Below, piece by piece: positions 1 through 5,465 of a stretch of 6,260 nucleotides of DNA (position 1 is the first letter of the stretch; each line of letters starts with the position of its first letter). The translations under genes were made by a program, and so were the position numbers. The notes under the pieces are model-generated. The model ran no database searches and had not been told where the DNA came from. It saw only the letters and a program-made list of their open reading frames with translations. Source of the DNA: JAYRWN01 sp041917975 (GTDB lineage: Bacteria; Bacteroidota; Bacteroidia; Chitinophagales; Saprospiraceae); NCBI GenBank assembly GCA_041917975.1, contig JAYRWN010000114.1, forward strand, positions 1-6,260, written 5' to 3'.

Positions 1-45
1 GAACAAAACACTTTAATAAAAAAAATATGGTTTGGTAAGGATTAA

Positions 46-1167
46 TTACTTCAATTCTTGTTCGGATTCTTTCCCCTCTTCGATGAGGTTACCAATCAGT
101 TTATTCTTACGTACGTTGGTCGCGATGGCATGGACAGCAATACCTGCTGCCGTCACGCCGGCGGCCACCAGGCCTACTTCGTCAGCATTACTTTCGATGC
201 CAAACCCTGGAAAACTGGCCATCTGACGGTAGAATGGTCCATTGTCCCAGAAATTTGCTTCACTGCATCCGATACATCCGTGACCGGATTGGATGGGATA
301 ACTCGTGCCGTTATTCCATTTGGTGACGCCACAAGCATTATAAGTCATGGGGCCTTTGCAACCAACTTTGTAAAGGCAGTAACCTTTTTGGGCATTTTCA
401 TCATCAAAGTTTTCGACAAAGAGACCGGCATCGTAAAATGGACGGCGGTAACAGGTGTCGTGAACCCGCTTCGAATAAAAAGCTTTGGGGCGGCCAATGT
501 TATCCAATTCGGGGATGCGGTCAAAGGTGACCATATGCACAAGTACGCCGGCCATAACTTCACCGATGGGAGGGCATCCCGGCACTTTAATAATCGGCTT
601 GCCTTTGACGATTTTATGGATGGGTGTAGCCATGGTAGGATTAGGTTTGGCGGCTTGTACACACCCGTTGCAGGCACAACTGCCCCAGCAGATGATGGCT
701 TTGGCGCCGGCTGCGGCTTCCTCCAGCACATCCTTGGCGCTGCGCCCGCCGATGCAGCAATATACGCCATCCGCCGCCAGAGGTACGGAACCTTCTACAC
801 ACAAGACATATTCACCATAATGATCCTTCATGGTTTTGGCCTTGATTTCTTCAGCCTGATGTCCAGATGCCGCCATTAGGGTTTCGGTATAGTCCAGGGA
901 AATCTTATCCAGGATGATATCTGCCACGATGGGATGGGCTGATCGGATGAAGGATTCGCTACAACAAGTACATTCCTGGAAATGCAGCCAGACCACGGGA
1001 ACGCGCGGCTTCGCCTGCAAGGCTTGCGCCACTTGGGCCACTCCGGATTGTTCCAACCCCAGATAGGCTGAAATCATGGTACAAAATTTCATAAAATCGC
1101 GCCGGGAATATCCTTTGCGCAATAAATCCTGATAGTAGGTTGGTTTCGGGGAAGTCGAAGCAGCCAT
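46..1167 (-). CDS. hyaA: [NiFe]-hydrogenase small subunit, group 1, oxygen-tolerant membrane-bound type
   Basis: This is the electron-transfer subunit of a periplasm-facing uptake hydrogenase; it passes electrons from H2 oxidation at the large subunit through three Fe-S clusters to a membrane cytochrome b. The 373 residues match the length of E. coli HyaA. A twin-arginine signal (SRRDFMK, residues 21-27) is followed by the proximal-cluster ligands C66, C69, C164 and C198, plus the two extra cysteines C68 and C169 (ECTCCSES and NGCVQ), and by E125 in the VEG motif. Distal-cluster ligands are H236, C239, C264 and C270; medial-cluster ligands are C279, C298 and C301. A hydrophobic anchor spans about residues 331-350. 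The six-cysteine pattern is known from oxygen-tolerant hydrogenases. Unusual are further cysteines C160, C166, C137 and C138 near the same site. The start gives a complete Tat leader and no Shine-Dalgarno is seen. The large subunit should lie downstream, beyond position 1. Confidence 0.97.
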   Translation of the reverse strand: MAASTSPKPTYYQDLLRKGYSRRDFMKFCTMISAYLGLEQSGVAQVAQALQAKPRVPVVWLHFQECTCCSESFIRSAHPIVADIILDKISLDYTETLMAASGHQAEEIKAKTMKDHYGEYVLCVEGSVPLAADGVYCCIGGRSAKDVLEEAAAGAKAIICWGSCACNGCVQAAKPNPTMATPIHKIVKGKPIIKVPGCPPIGEVMAGVLVHMVTFDRIPELDNIGRPKAFYSKRVHDTCYRRPFYDAGLFVENFDDENAQKGYCLYKVGCKGPMTYNACGVTKWNNGTSYPIQSGHGCIGCSEANFWDNGPFYRQMASFPGFGIESNADEVGLVAAGVTAAGIAVHAIATNVRKNKLIGNLIEEGKESEQELK

Positions 1168-1340
1168 AACAAAATTTTTAGCAGATGAAGGACAATAAAA
1201 TTAATTGATGATAATTCCATTAAATTTAATATAATAGATTTCACAAATGTCCTTGCAGTAGTCATTGAAACAGATGATCTTAGTCATTACAGTCACTTTC
1301 GGATTTTAATAAATTCGTTCACAAATTTTATTTCAGTTTT
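1168..1340. promoter_or_regulatory. Divergent intergenic region between hydrogenase small subunit and hyp operon
   Basis: This 173 bp AT-rich spacer must contain the start signals for both the hydrogenase structural gene (minus) and the small-protein/hypA/hypB set (plus). Seen in it are a perfect 12-bp palindrome, ATTAAATTTAAT (1219-1230), and an 8-bp direct repeat, TAGTCATT (1259-1266 and 1281-1288). Weak one-mismatch matches to the Bacteroidota -7 element TAnnTTTG occur at 1244-1251 on the minus strand (GACATTTG) and at 1310-1317 on the plus strand (TAAATTCG), both without a convincing -33 element. No clear FNR box or sigma-54 promoter was found. Shared control of both directions is inferred from the layout only. 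Confidence 0.5.
1259..1288 (+). repeat. Direct repeat TAGTCATT, two copies 22 bp apart
   Basis: TAGTCATT occurs at 1259-1266 and again at 1281-1288, start-to-start distance 22 bp (about two helical turns). A related AGTCAC follows at 1291-1296. The placement in the middle of a divergent promoter region suggests a possible activator or repressor binding site, but no known regulator consensus was recognised and short repeats can arise by chance in AT-rich DNA. Confidence 0.35.
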
Positions 1341-1535
1341 ATGAAAAAATTACTTCTATTGAGTTTGTTGGCTGCACCAGAATTGGTGTTGGCACATCCC
1401 GGTCACGGTTCGTCAGATGGCATCAGCCTATGGCATTACTTGAGTTCTTATGAACACAGCATTGCCCTTGCCGGGTTGATCCTCCTTACAGTTCTGGTAG
1501 TGAGGTATCGACACACCTTAAAAAAGACGGCATAA
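1341..1535 (+). CDS. Small HupE-like metal-binding membrane protein (64 aa), hyp operon
   Basis: A 64-residue protein with a Sec-type signal (MKKLLLL..., likely cleaved after A18) that leaves a mature N-terminus HPGHG. One further hydrophobic segment covers about residues 40-54, followed by a basic tail (RYRHTLKK). The mature start resembles that of HupE/UreJ nickel permeases. H32-X5-E38-H39 reproduces the family's HX5DH metal motif with Glu for Asp, positioned just before the membrane segment as in HupE. HupE proteins are roughly three times longer with several membrane helices, so this is a miniature or remnant containing only the first part. The stop is 2 bp before the hypA start, so translation is probably coupled. 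Inferred role: periplasmic capture or transfer of nickel for hydrogenase assembly. It could instead be a generic His-containing small membrane protein. That the gene is real is fairly sure; the function is tentative. Confidence 0.75.
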   Translation: MKKLLLLSLLAAPELVLAHPGHGSSDGISLWHYLSSYEHSIALAGLILLTVLVVRYRHTLKKTA

Positions 1536-1537
1536 CC

Positions 1538-1900
1538 ATGCACGAACTTTCTTTGGCTATGGAAATCATCCGCATTGCGGACGAACAAGCTGCTTTACAC
1601 CAGGCCAACGGAGTGGAAAAAATATGTGTGGAAATCGGTCAATTGGCCGGTGTGGAAATTGAAGCCTTAAAATTCGCATTGGAACACGGCAGGCAAAATA
1701 CGGTACTTCAGAATACGGAGATTAATTACCGCATTCTGGAAGGGCGGGGTAAGTGCCAAACCTGTGACCTGGAATTTTCTGTAGACACGTGGTGGGTCAG
1801 TTGCCCCATCTGCGGCAGTTCAGCCATTCAGATTGTTCAGGGTGATGAATTCAGAGTGCGTGAACTTACTTTAACTCTTCCCCAACCTTCTGAAAATTAA
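1538..1900 (+). CDS. hypA: Hydrogenase nickel incorporation protein HypA
   Basis: HypA is a cytoplasmic metallochaperone that, with the GTPase HypB, delivers nickel to the large-subunit precursor. The 120-residue length is normal. It starts with the invariant MHE motif (H2 is the nickel ligand, E3 follows) and carries a zinc-binding loop with C73 and C76 (CQTC) and C89 and C92 (CPIC). The GQLAGVE stretch (residues 34-40) is typical of the family. The ATG is fixed by the need for a free MHE N-terminus and lies 2 bp after the upstream small-protein stop; hypB follows after a 43 bp gap. The C-terminal tail after about residue 112 is unremarkable. Confidence 0.97.
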   Translation: MHELSLAMEIIRIADEQAALHQANGVEKICVEIGQLAGVEIEALKFALEHGRQNTVLQNTEINYRILEGRGKCQTCDLEFSVDTWWVSCPICGSSAIQIVQGDEFRVRELTLTLPQPSEN

Positions 1901-1943
1901 GCCCTAGCATCATGTTTATCTTAAAATCTCTAAAACCTTAACT

Positions 1944-2783
1944 ATGTGTTCAACCTGTGGTTGTAGCGCGGATGCTCAGGATACGAAAGTGTGGCGGGTC
2001 GTAGCTACTCCCCTGCAGCATCGCAATATCCTTAGTGCTTCTCCAGTCATACACGCGCATCATCATCATTCACCAGCGGAGTTTACCCAACTGGTTACTC
2101 CGCAGGACCATGTGCAGGTTCAAAAAAAGGTGATCGATCTGGAATTGGATATTATGCGGCGTAATGACCTGGTGGCAGCGCATAACCAGGGCTATTTTGA
2201 AGCAAAACATATACTGGCCTTAAACTTAATGAGCTCACCAGGTTCGGGCAAAACCACGCTTTTAGAACAAACCCTGGAACACCTCAAAGCAGACTACCGA
2301 CTGATGGTGATAGAGGGGGATCAGCAGACAGATCAGGATGCACAGCGCATCGCAGCTACGGGAGTGCCGGTCGTCCAGATCAATACCGGCAAAGGGTGCC
2401 ACCTGGATGCCGAAATGATTAAAAAGGCGTTGCCGCAATTAGGCGCCGTGGAGTCGGGTATATTATTCATCGAAAATGTGGGTAACCTGGTTTGCCCTTC
2501 ACTGTTTACATTGGGTGAACATTTGCGCGTGGTGATCATCTCCGTTACCGAGGGCGAGGACAAACCCATAAAATATCCGGATATGTTTCGTTCAGCCGAC
2601 TTATGTATTTTTAATAAAATAGACTTGTTGCCCTATCTGCACTATGACCTGGCTAAAGCGAAAGCCTTTGCCCTCCAGGTTAATCCGCGTTTGCAAATTC
2701 TTGAACTTTCTGCCACCAGTGGCCAGGGTATGCAAACCTGGTATCAATGGTTAAACCACGCTTGGCAAAAAATGATCGTTTGA
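1944..2783 (+). CDS. hypB: Hydrogenase nickel incorporation GTPase HypB
   Basis: HypB is the SIMIBI-class GTPase that powers nickel transfer together with HypA. The protein is 279 residues. The N-terminal CxxCGC motif (C2, C5, C7) is the high-affinity nickel site known from E. coli HypB. A short His-rich stretch (HAHHHH, residues 37-42) could store nickel but is much shorter than in rhizobial HypB. GTPase elements are the P-loop SSPGSGKTT (97-105), EGD (124-126), the metal-site C152-H153 in GKGCHLDA, ENVGNLVCP with C184 (177-185), the guanine-specificity motif NKID (224-227) and SATSG (256-260). The ATG is chosen because it places the cysteine motif at the terminus. No Shine-Dalgarno is visible in the 43 bp leader. 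It converges on hypC 41 bp downstream, and no clear terminator hairpin was seen between them. Confidence 0.97.
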   Translation: MCSTCGCSADAQDTKVWRVVATPLQHRNILSASPVIHAHHHHSPAEFTQLVTPQDHVQVQKKVIDLELDIMRRNDLVAAHNQGYFEAKHILALNLMSSPGSGKTTLLEQTLEHLKADYRLMVIEGDQQTDQDAQRIAATGVPVVQINTGKGCHLDAEMIKKALPQLGAVESGILFIENVGNLVCPSLFTLGEHLRVVIISVTEGEDKPIKYPDMFRSADLCIFNKIDLLPYLHYDLAKAKAFALQVNPRLQILELSATSGQGMQTWYQWLNHAWQKMIV

Positions 2784-2824
2784 GGTGGTTGTGAATTAGG
2801 GATTTAAATGCGGATGTCGAACCT

Positions 2825-3073
2825 TTAGGGCTCAAGTTCTTCGAGTTCTCCCATTTTATGCAGATAATCAAATGTTTTTTGTGCTTCCAGTTCGTCCACG
2901 ATACTAATGGCGACACCCACATGCACCAATACGTAGTCACCTTCTTTAGCTTCAGGAAGCATGGATAAATTAACCTCTTTCAAAATACCGCCAAACGACA
3001 CCTTACCCTGACGAAACGTATCGTCCAATACGGCATGAATTTCTTCTATTTTCCCTGGTATAGCTAAACACAT
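2825..3073 (-). CDS. hypC: Hydrogenase maturation chaperone HypC
   Basis: HypC is a small cytoplasmic chaperone that, with HypD, carries the Fe(CN)2CO group and inserts it into the large-subunit precursor. The 82 residues begin MCLAIPGK, whose Cys2 is exposed after Met removal and is essential in the family; GDYVLVHVG with H51 (residues 45-53) is the second conserved patch. The reading frame stays open for 21 more codons upstream to a GTG at 3134-3136, but a start there would bury Cys2 and would encode the tandem repeat tract, so the ATG at 3071-3073 is chosen. It lies 69 bp after the AIM24-family gene on the same strand and converges on hypB. No hypD follows it, which is unusual because hypC and hypD are commonly adjacent. 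Confidence 0.95.
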   Translation of the reverse strand: MCLAIPGKIEEIHAVLDDTFRQGKVSFGGILKEVNLSMLPEAKEGDYVLVHVGVAISIVDELEAQKTFDYLHKMGELEELEP

Positions 3074-3102
3074 CGCCGAAACAATTTTTATTTTTTTTAG
3101 TC

Positions 3103-3138
3103 CTAAACTCACACTCTCACTCACACCCAAACTCACAC
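3103..3138 (-). repeat. Three 12-bp tandem repeats upstream of hypC
   Basis: On the minus strand three consecutive 12-bp units, all starting GTGTGAGT, are read without a gap: GTGTGAGTTTGG, GTGTGAGTGAGA and GTGTGAGTTTAG. They sit between the AIM24-family stop codon (3143-3145) and the hypC start, followed by an A-rich leader. The tract has strong strand asymmetry (only G, T and A on this strand). It may be a dispersed intergenic repeat, a slippage-prone tract that tunes hypC expression, or a simple remnant; nothing in the window decides between these. Confidence 0.7.
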
Positions 3139-3142
3139 TTTA

Positions 3143-3940
3143 CTACCCTCCGTCACCATCAAGGAGGTTGCCCAATCCACCGAGAATGCTACCTTCTTCC
3201 CGACGACGCATCCCACCGCCATAAGCCAGGATACGACTGGCGAGCCTGCTGATGGGCAGCGATTGGAGCCACACTTTACCCGGGCCGCGCAGGATGGCAA
3301 AAAACAATCCTTCACCCCCAAAAACCACGTTTTTTATACCCCGGACAAATTCAATGTCAAAATCTACCTGACCGGTATAACCTACCACGCAACCGGTATC
3401 CACTCGTAAAGTTTGGCCGGGCAGCAATGTTTTCTCTACGACATACCCTCCGGCATGTACAAACGCCATACCATCTCCTTCTAATTTCTGCATGATAAAG
3501 CCTTCACCACCAAATATGCCGGTGCCTAAACGACGCTGGAATTCAATATCAAGGGTTACGCCCATGGCGGCGCAGAGGAAAGCATCCTTTTGCACGATCA
3601 CCCGTCCATCCAATAAGGCAAGGTCCATAGGAATAATCCGGCCACTATAGGGTGCAGCGAAACTCACTTTACGCTTAAGGTTACCCCGGTTGGTATAGGT
3701 GGTCATAAAGAGACTTTCTCCGGTGAGTAATCGTTTACCGGCACCCAACAATTTTCCAAAAAAACCCTGACCCTGATTGGATGTACCGTCACCAAATACG
3801 GTGGACATCTCTATATCATCCTCCATCATCATAAACGATCCGCTTTCGGCAATGGTGGATTCCTGGGGATCCAATTCTATTTCTACAAATTGTAGCTCCT
3901 CCCCAAAGATTTGATAATCTATTTCGTGATTAATGCGCAT
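3143..3940 (-). CDS. AIM24/TIGR00266 family protein
   Basis: A 265-residue cytoplasmic protein of the AIM24 family (formerly DUF124, TIGR00266), which folds as a repeated beta structure and has no firmly assigned bacterial function. Three related internal segments mark the pseudo-threefold repeat: LLTGESLFM (71-79), IFGGEGFIM (142-150) and VFGGEGLFF (206-214). GPGKVWLQSLP (219-229) is the typical late motif. The C-terminus is Gly-rich with a basic patch (GGGMRRREEG, 241-250), followed by SILGGLGNLLDGD, a tail seen in bacterial members. There is no signal peptide or membrane segment. It lies 97 bp after tatC and 69 bp before hypC on the same strand, so the three may share a transcript, though a separate promoter before this gene is possible. 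Confidence 0.9.
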   Translation of the reverse strand: MRINHEIDYQIFGEELQFVEIELDPQESTIAESGSFMMMEDDIEMSTVFGDGTSNQGQGFFGKLLGAGKRLLTGESLFMTTYTNRGNLKRKVSFAAPYSGRIIPMDLALLDGRVIVQKDAFLCAAMGVTLDIEFQRRLGTGIFGGEGFIMQKLEGDGMAFVHAGGYVVEKTLLPGQTLRVDTGCVVGYTGQVDFDIEFVRGIKNVVFGGEGLFFAILRGPGKVWLQSLPISRLASRILAYGGGMRRREEGSILGGLGNLLDGDGG

Positions 3941-3972
3941 GAAATTTCACTTTTATCATTTACTAGCTAAGA

Positions 3973-3980
3973 TAAAGGTA
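3973..3980 (-). promoter_or_regulatory. Possible -7 element for the AIM24-family gene
   Basis: TACCTTTA on the minus strand matches the Bacteroidota -7 consensus TAnnTTTG at all fixed positions but the last, about 33 bp before the ATG. No good -33 TTG was found at the expected distance, so the call is weak. Confidence 0.3.
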
Positions 3981-4037
3981 TTCTCTCTTCTATAAGGAAT
4001 ATTTCGACGAAAGAAGGGATAACTAAAGCAGAGGTCT

Positions 4038-4862
4038 CTAGGTGGAAGGCTCCTCGGATTTGTTTTGTCGTTGTACCCTGGCAGCTACCAGAATACCAAT
4101 TTCATATAAACCATACAAAGGTAAGCCGACCAACAGCTGAGTAAAGGGATCACCACTGGGGGTAATAATGGCCGCCACCACCAACAGTAAAACAAAGGCA
4201 TGTTTGCGATATTGGCGCAAAAAGGAAGGGGTGATTAATTCAATTTTAGCCAGGATATAAATCAATACCGGCAATAAAAATACTATGCCGGTAGGCAGGG
4301 TGAACAGAACCATATAGTTCATATAAGATTCCAGTGTGACCTGATTTCCGGCCACCATATCACTTATCGAATAATTTAAGAGAAATGAAATGGCAAAAGG
4401 GGCCATGACAAAATATCCAAACACTACACCGGTAAGAAAAAGAAACGAACAATAAAACACAATGCCTCTGGCCGCTTTGCGCTCGTGCTCATGTAAACCG
4501 GGACTGATGAAACGCCATAACTCATAAAATAAATAAGGGAACCCGATAACTATACCGAACCAAAAGGCCACCTTAATATGGGTCATAAATTCCTCGCCCA
4601 TCACCCGTTGATAAATTTCAATATCCTCGGGTGGTGGCATACATAAATTAGGGGAGATGCTGCAAACGAATTTGAACGTGATGAAATCTGGCCTGGAGGG
4701 TGCAAACAGGACCACGTCAAAAATGAAATTTTTAAAAACAAAAGCAATGATAGCAAAAACCAACACACTGACAATACCACGCACGATGTGCCACCGCAAC
4801 TCCTCCAGGTGATCCAGGAAGGACATATCTTTTTCGGTGTTGGAATTTTTAAAGAAAGTCAT
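4038..4862 (-). CDS. tatC: Sec-independent (twin-arginine) protein translocase subunit TatC
   Basis: TatC is the polytopic inner-membrane receptor that recognises twin-arginine signal peptides and, with TatA/TatB, exports folded cofactor-containing proteins. The 274 residues contain the expected six hydrophobic segments (roughly 27-48, 98-118, 134-154, 184-207, 222-236 and 242-262). Family motifs are HLEELRWH (18-25, the cytoplasmic site that binds the signal), ELWRFISPGLHEHER (114-128) and ITPSGDPFTQ (233-242). The first periplasmic loop (about 54-92) is longer than in E. coli and holds C67 and C74. The ATG at 4860-4862 is preferred over an upstream TTG at 4881-4883, because that TTG lies inside an exact -7 promoter element. 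The hydrogenase small subunit in this window is a likely Tat substrate. tatA/tatB are not adjacent. Confidence 0.96.
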   Translation of the reverse strand: MTFFKNSNTEKDMSFLDHLEELRWHIVRGIVSVLVFAIIAFVFKNFIFDVVLFAPSRPDFITFKFVCSISPNLCMPPPEDIEIYQRVMGEEFMTHIKVAFWFGIVIGFPYLFYELWRFISPGLHEHERKAARGIVFYCSFLFLTGVVFGYFVMAPFAISFLLNYSISDMVAGNQVTLESYMNYMVLFTLPTGIVFLLPVLIYILAKIELITPSFLRQYRKHAFVLLLVVAAIITPSGDPFTQLLVGLPLYGLYEIGILVAARVQRQNKSEEPST

Positions 4863-4880
4863 TGCTATCGATTTGAGGGC

Positions 4881-4909
4881 CAAATTTAAACAAACTAATG
4901 AGTTACAAG
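4881..4909 (-). promoter_or_regulatory. Bacteroidota-type promoter of tatC (-33 CTTG, -7 TAAATTTG)
   Basis: On the minus strand TAAATTTG (4881-4888) is an exact match to the Bacteroidota -7 consensus TAnnTTTG. A TTG (part of CTTG, 4906-4909) lies 17 bp upstream, at the short end of the usual spacing to the -33 element. Transcription would start near 4876, giving a 5' leader of only about 14 nt before the ATG at 4862. The element therefore also helps decide the tatC start codon. Confidence 0.6.
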
Positions 4910-4969
4910 TGAAAGTTACTCGTTAAGGTGATAAGAGTTAGGTTTTTTAGACGAATAGTGGCATCAGCG

Positions 4970-5058
4970 GCCATTATTATGGCTAAAACAGCTATGTTTT
5001 CTATTTCCTTTAACCGCTTTAGAAAATGGTCAAATTTTTGTTGGAATTGTGTTCAATT
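4970..5058. repeat. Cluster of short inverted repeats in the tatC/ybaB spacer
   Basis: Three inverted repeats, each with a 4-nt centre, lie in the 250 bp spacer: GCCAT-TATT-ATGGC (4970-4983), AAAACA-GCTA-TGTTTT (4985-5000, nearly abutting the first) and AATTG-TGTT-CAATT (5045-5058). They could be operator sites for dimeric regulators or weak hairpins. None is followed by a U-tract that would make a convincing intrinsic terminator. Individually such 5-6 bp arms are expected by chance now and then. Apart from these and the flanking promoters, nothing else was recognised in this spacer. Confidence 0.35.
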
Positions 5059-5102
5059 GACGTCGTAAGAAAACAATATTTACGGGAATTACGTTTTAGC
5101 TG

Positions 5103-5110
5103 CATCTTTG
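5103..5110 (+). promoter_or_regulatory. Probable -7 element for ybaB
   Basis: CATCTTTG differs from the Bacteroidota -7 consensus TAnnTTTG only in its first base and is followed by an AT-rich stretch, 25 bp before the ybaB ATG. Transcription would begin near 5115. The -33 element is not evident. Confidence 0.45.
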
Positions 5111-5135
5111 TAATATAAAAGTAGAGACTACATAC

Positions 5136-5453
5136 ATGTTTGGTGATTTATTTGGCAATCTGGAAGGTCAGCAAAAAGCCCTTCGTGAAGAATTGAAAAA
5201 AAAGAAAATAGTGGTGTCTGAAGCTCAGGGACGGATCACTATCGAAGCCAATGCAGCCCGGGAAGTTCTTAACGTCCGCATTGATGACAGCTTGTTAAGC
5301 CCGGATAAACGTGAGGAGCTCGAAGACCACCTCATCATCGCCTTAAATACACTTATGGTCAAAGCCAGCGAAGCGGAAACCAGCCAAATGCAGGATAAAC
5401 TGCAATCCATGATGCCGGGTTTTGGTGACCTTCTAAAAGGATTTAAACCCTGA
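5136..5453 (+). CDS. ybaB: YbaB/EbfC family nucleoid-associated protein
   Basis: A small (105 aa) cytoplasmic DNA-binding protein of the YbaB/EbfC family, which forms dimers shaped like tweezers and associates with the nucleoid. The sequence shows the usual layout: an N-terminal helix with MFGDLFGNLEGQQKAL (residues 1-16), a charged KKKK turn (21-24), a beta-sheet segment with GRITIEANA (32-40) and VLNVRID (44-50), and a C-terminal helix (57-92) ending in MMPGFGDLLKGF (92-103). In many bacteria ybaB sits beside dnaX and recR; here it does not, and instead it is followed after 12 bp by a secreted LamG-domain gene. No Shine-Dalgarno is seen. The ATG gives the family-typical N-terminus. Confidence 0.93.
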   Translation: MFGDLFGNLEGQQKALREELKKKKIVVSEAQGRITIEANAAREVLNVRIDDSLLSPDKREELEDHLIIALNTLMVKASEAETSQMQDKLQSMMPGFGDLLKGFKP

Positions 5454-5465
5454 TTAGTAAGACAC

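Noticed and set aside
58..879. Long plus-strand open frame (273 codons) antisense to the hydrogenase small subunit
   Set aside because: It begins with TTG, has no recognisable motifs and lies wholly opposite a gene whose every cluster ligand is conserved; it is a shadow of that gene's codon usage.
1205..1280. FNR-like half sites (TTGAT at 1205, TTGAA at 1265)
   Set aside because: The second half-sites match ATCAA poorly, so these are not distinguishable from chance in AT-rich DNA.
2784..2824. Possible bidirectional terminator between hypB and hypC
   Set aside because: Only an 8-bp ATTTAAAT palindrome and a distant GGTT/AACC pairing are present; no stable GC-rich stem with a U-tract could be drawn.
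3074..3136. N-terminal extension of HypC from a GTG codon
   Set aside because: It would mask the essential Cys2 of HypC and would translate the 12-bp repeat tract into a low-complexity peptide; the MCLAIPGK start is the family norm.
4002..4012. Odd palindrome TTTCGACGAAA between tatC and the AIM24-family gene
   Set aside because: It is short with a single-base centre, cannot form a good terminator stem and has no second copy nearby.
4863..4883. TTG start for tatC giving seven more residues
   Set aside because: The TTG lies inside an exact -7 promoter element and the ATG 21 bp downstream gives a normal TatC N-terminus.
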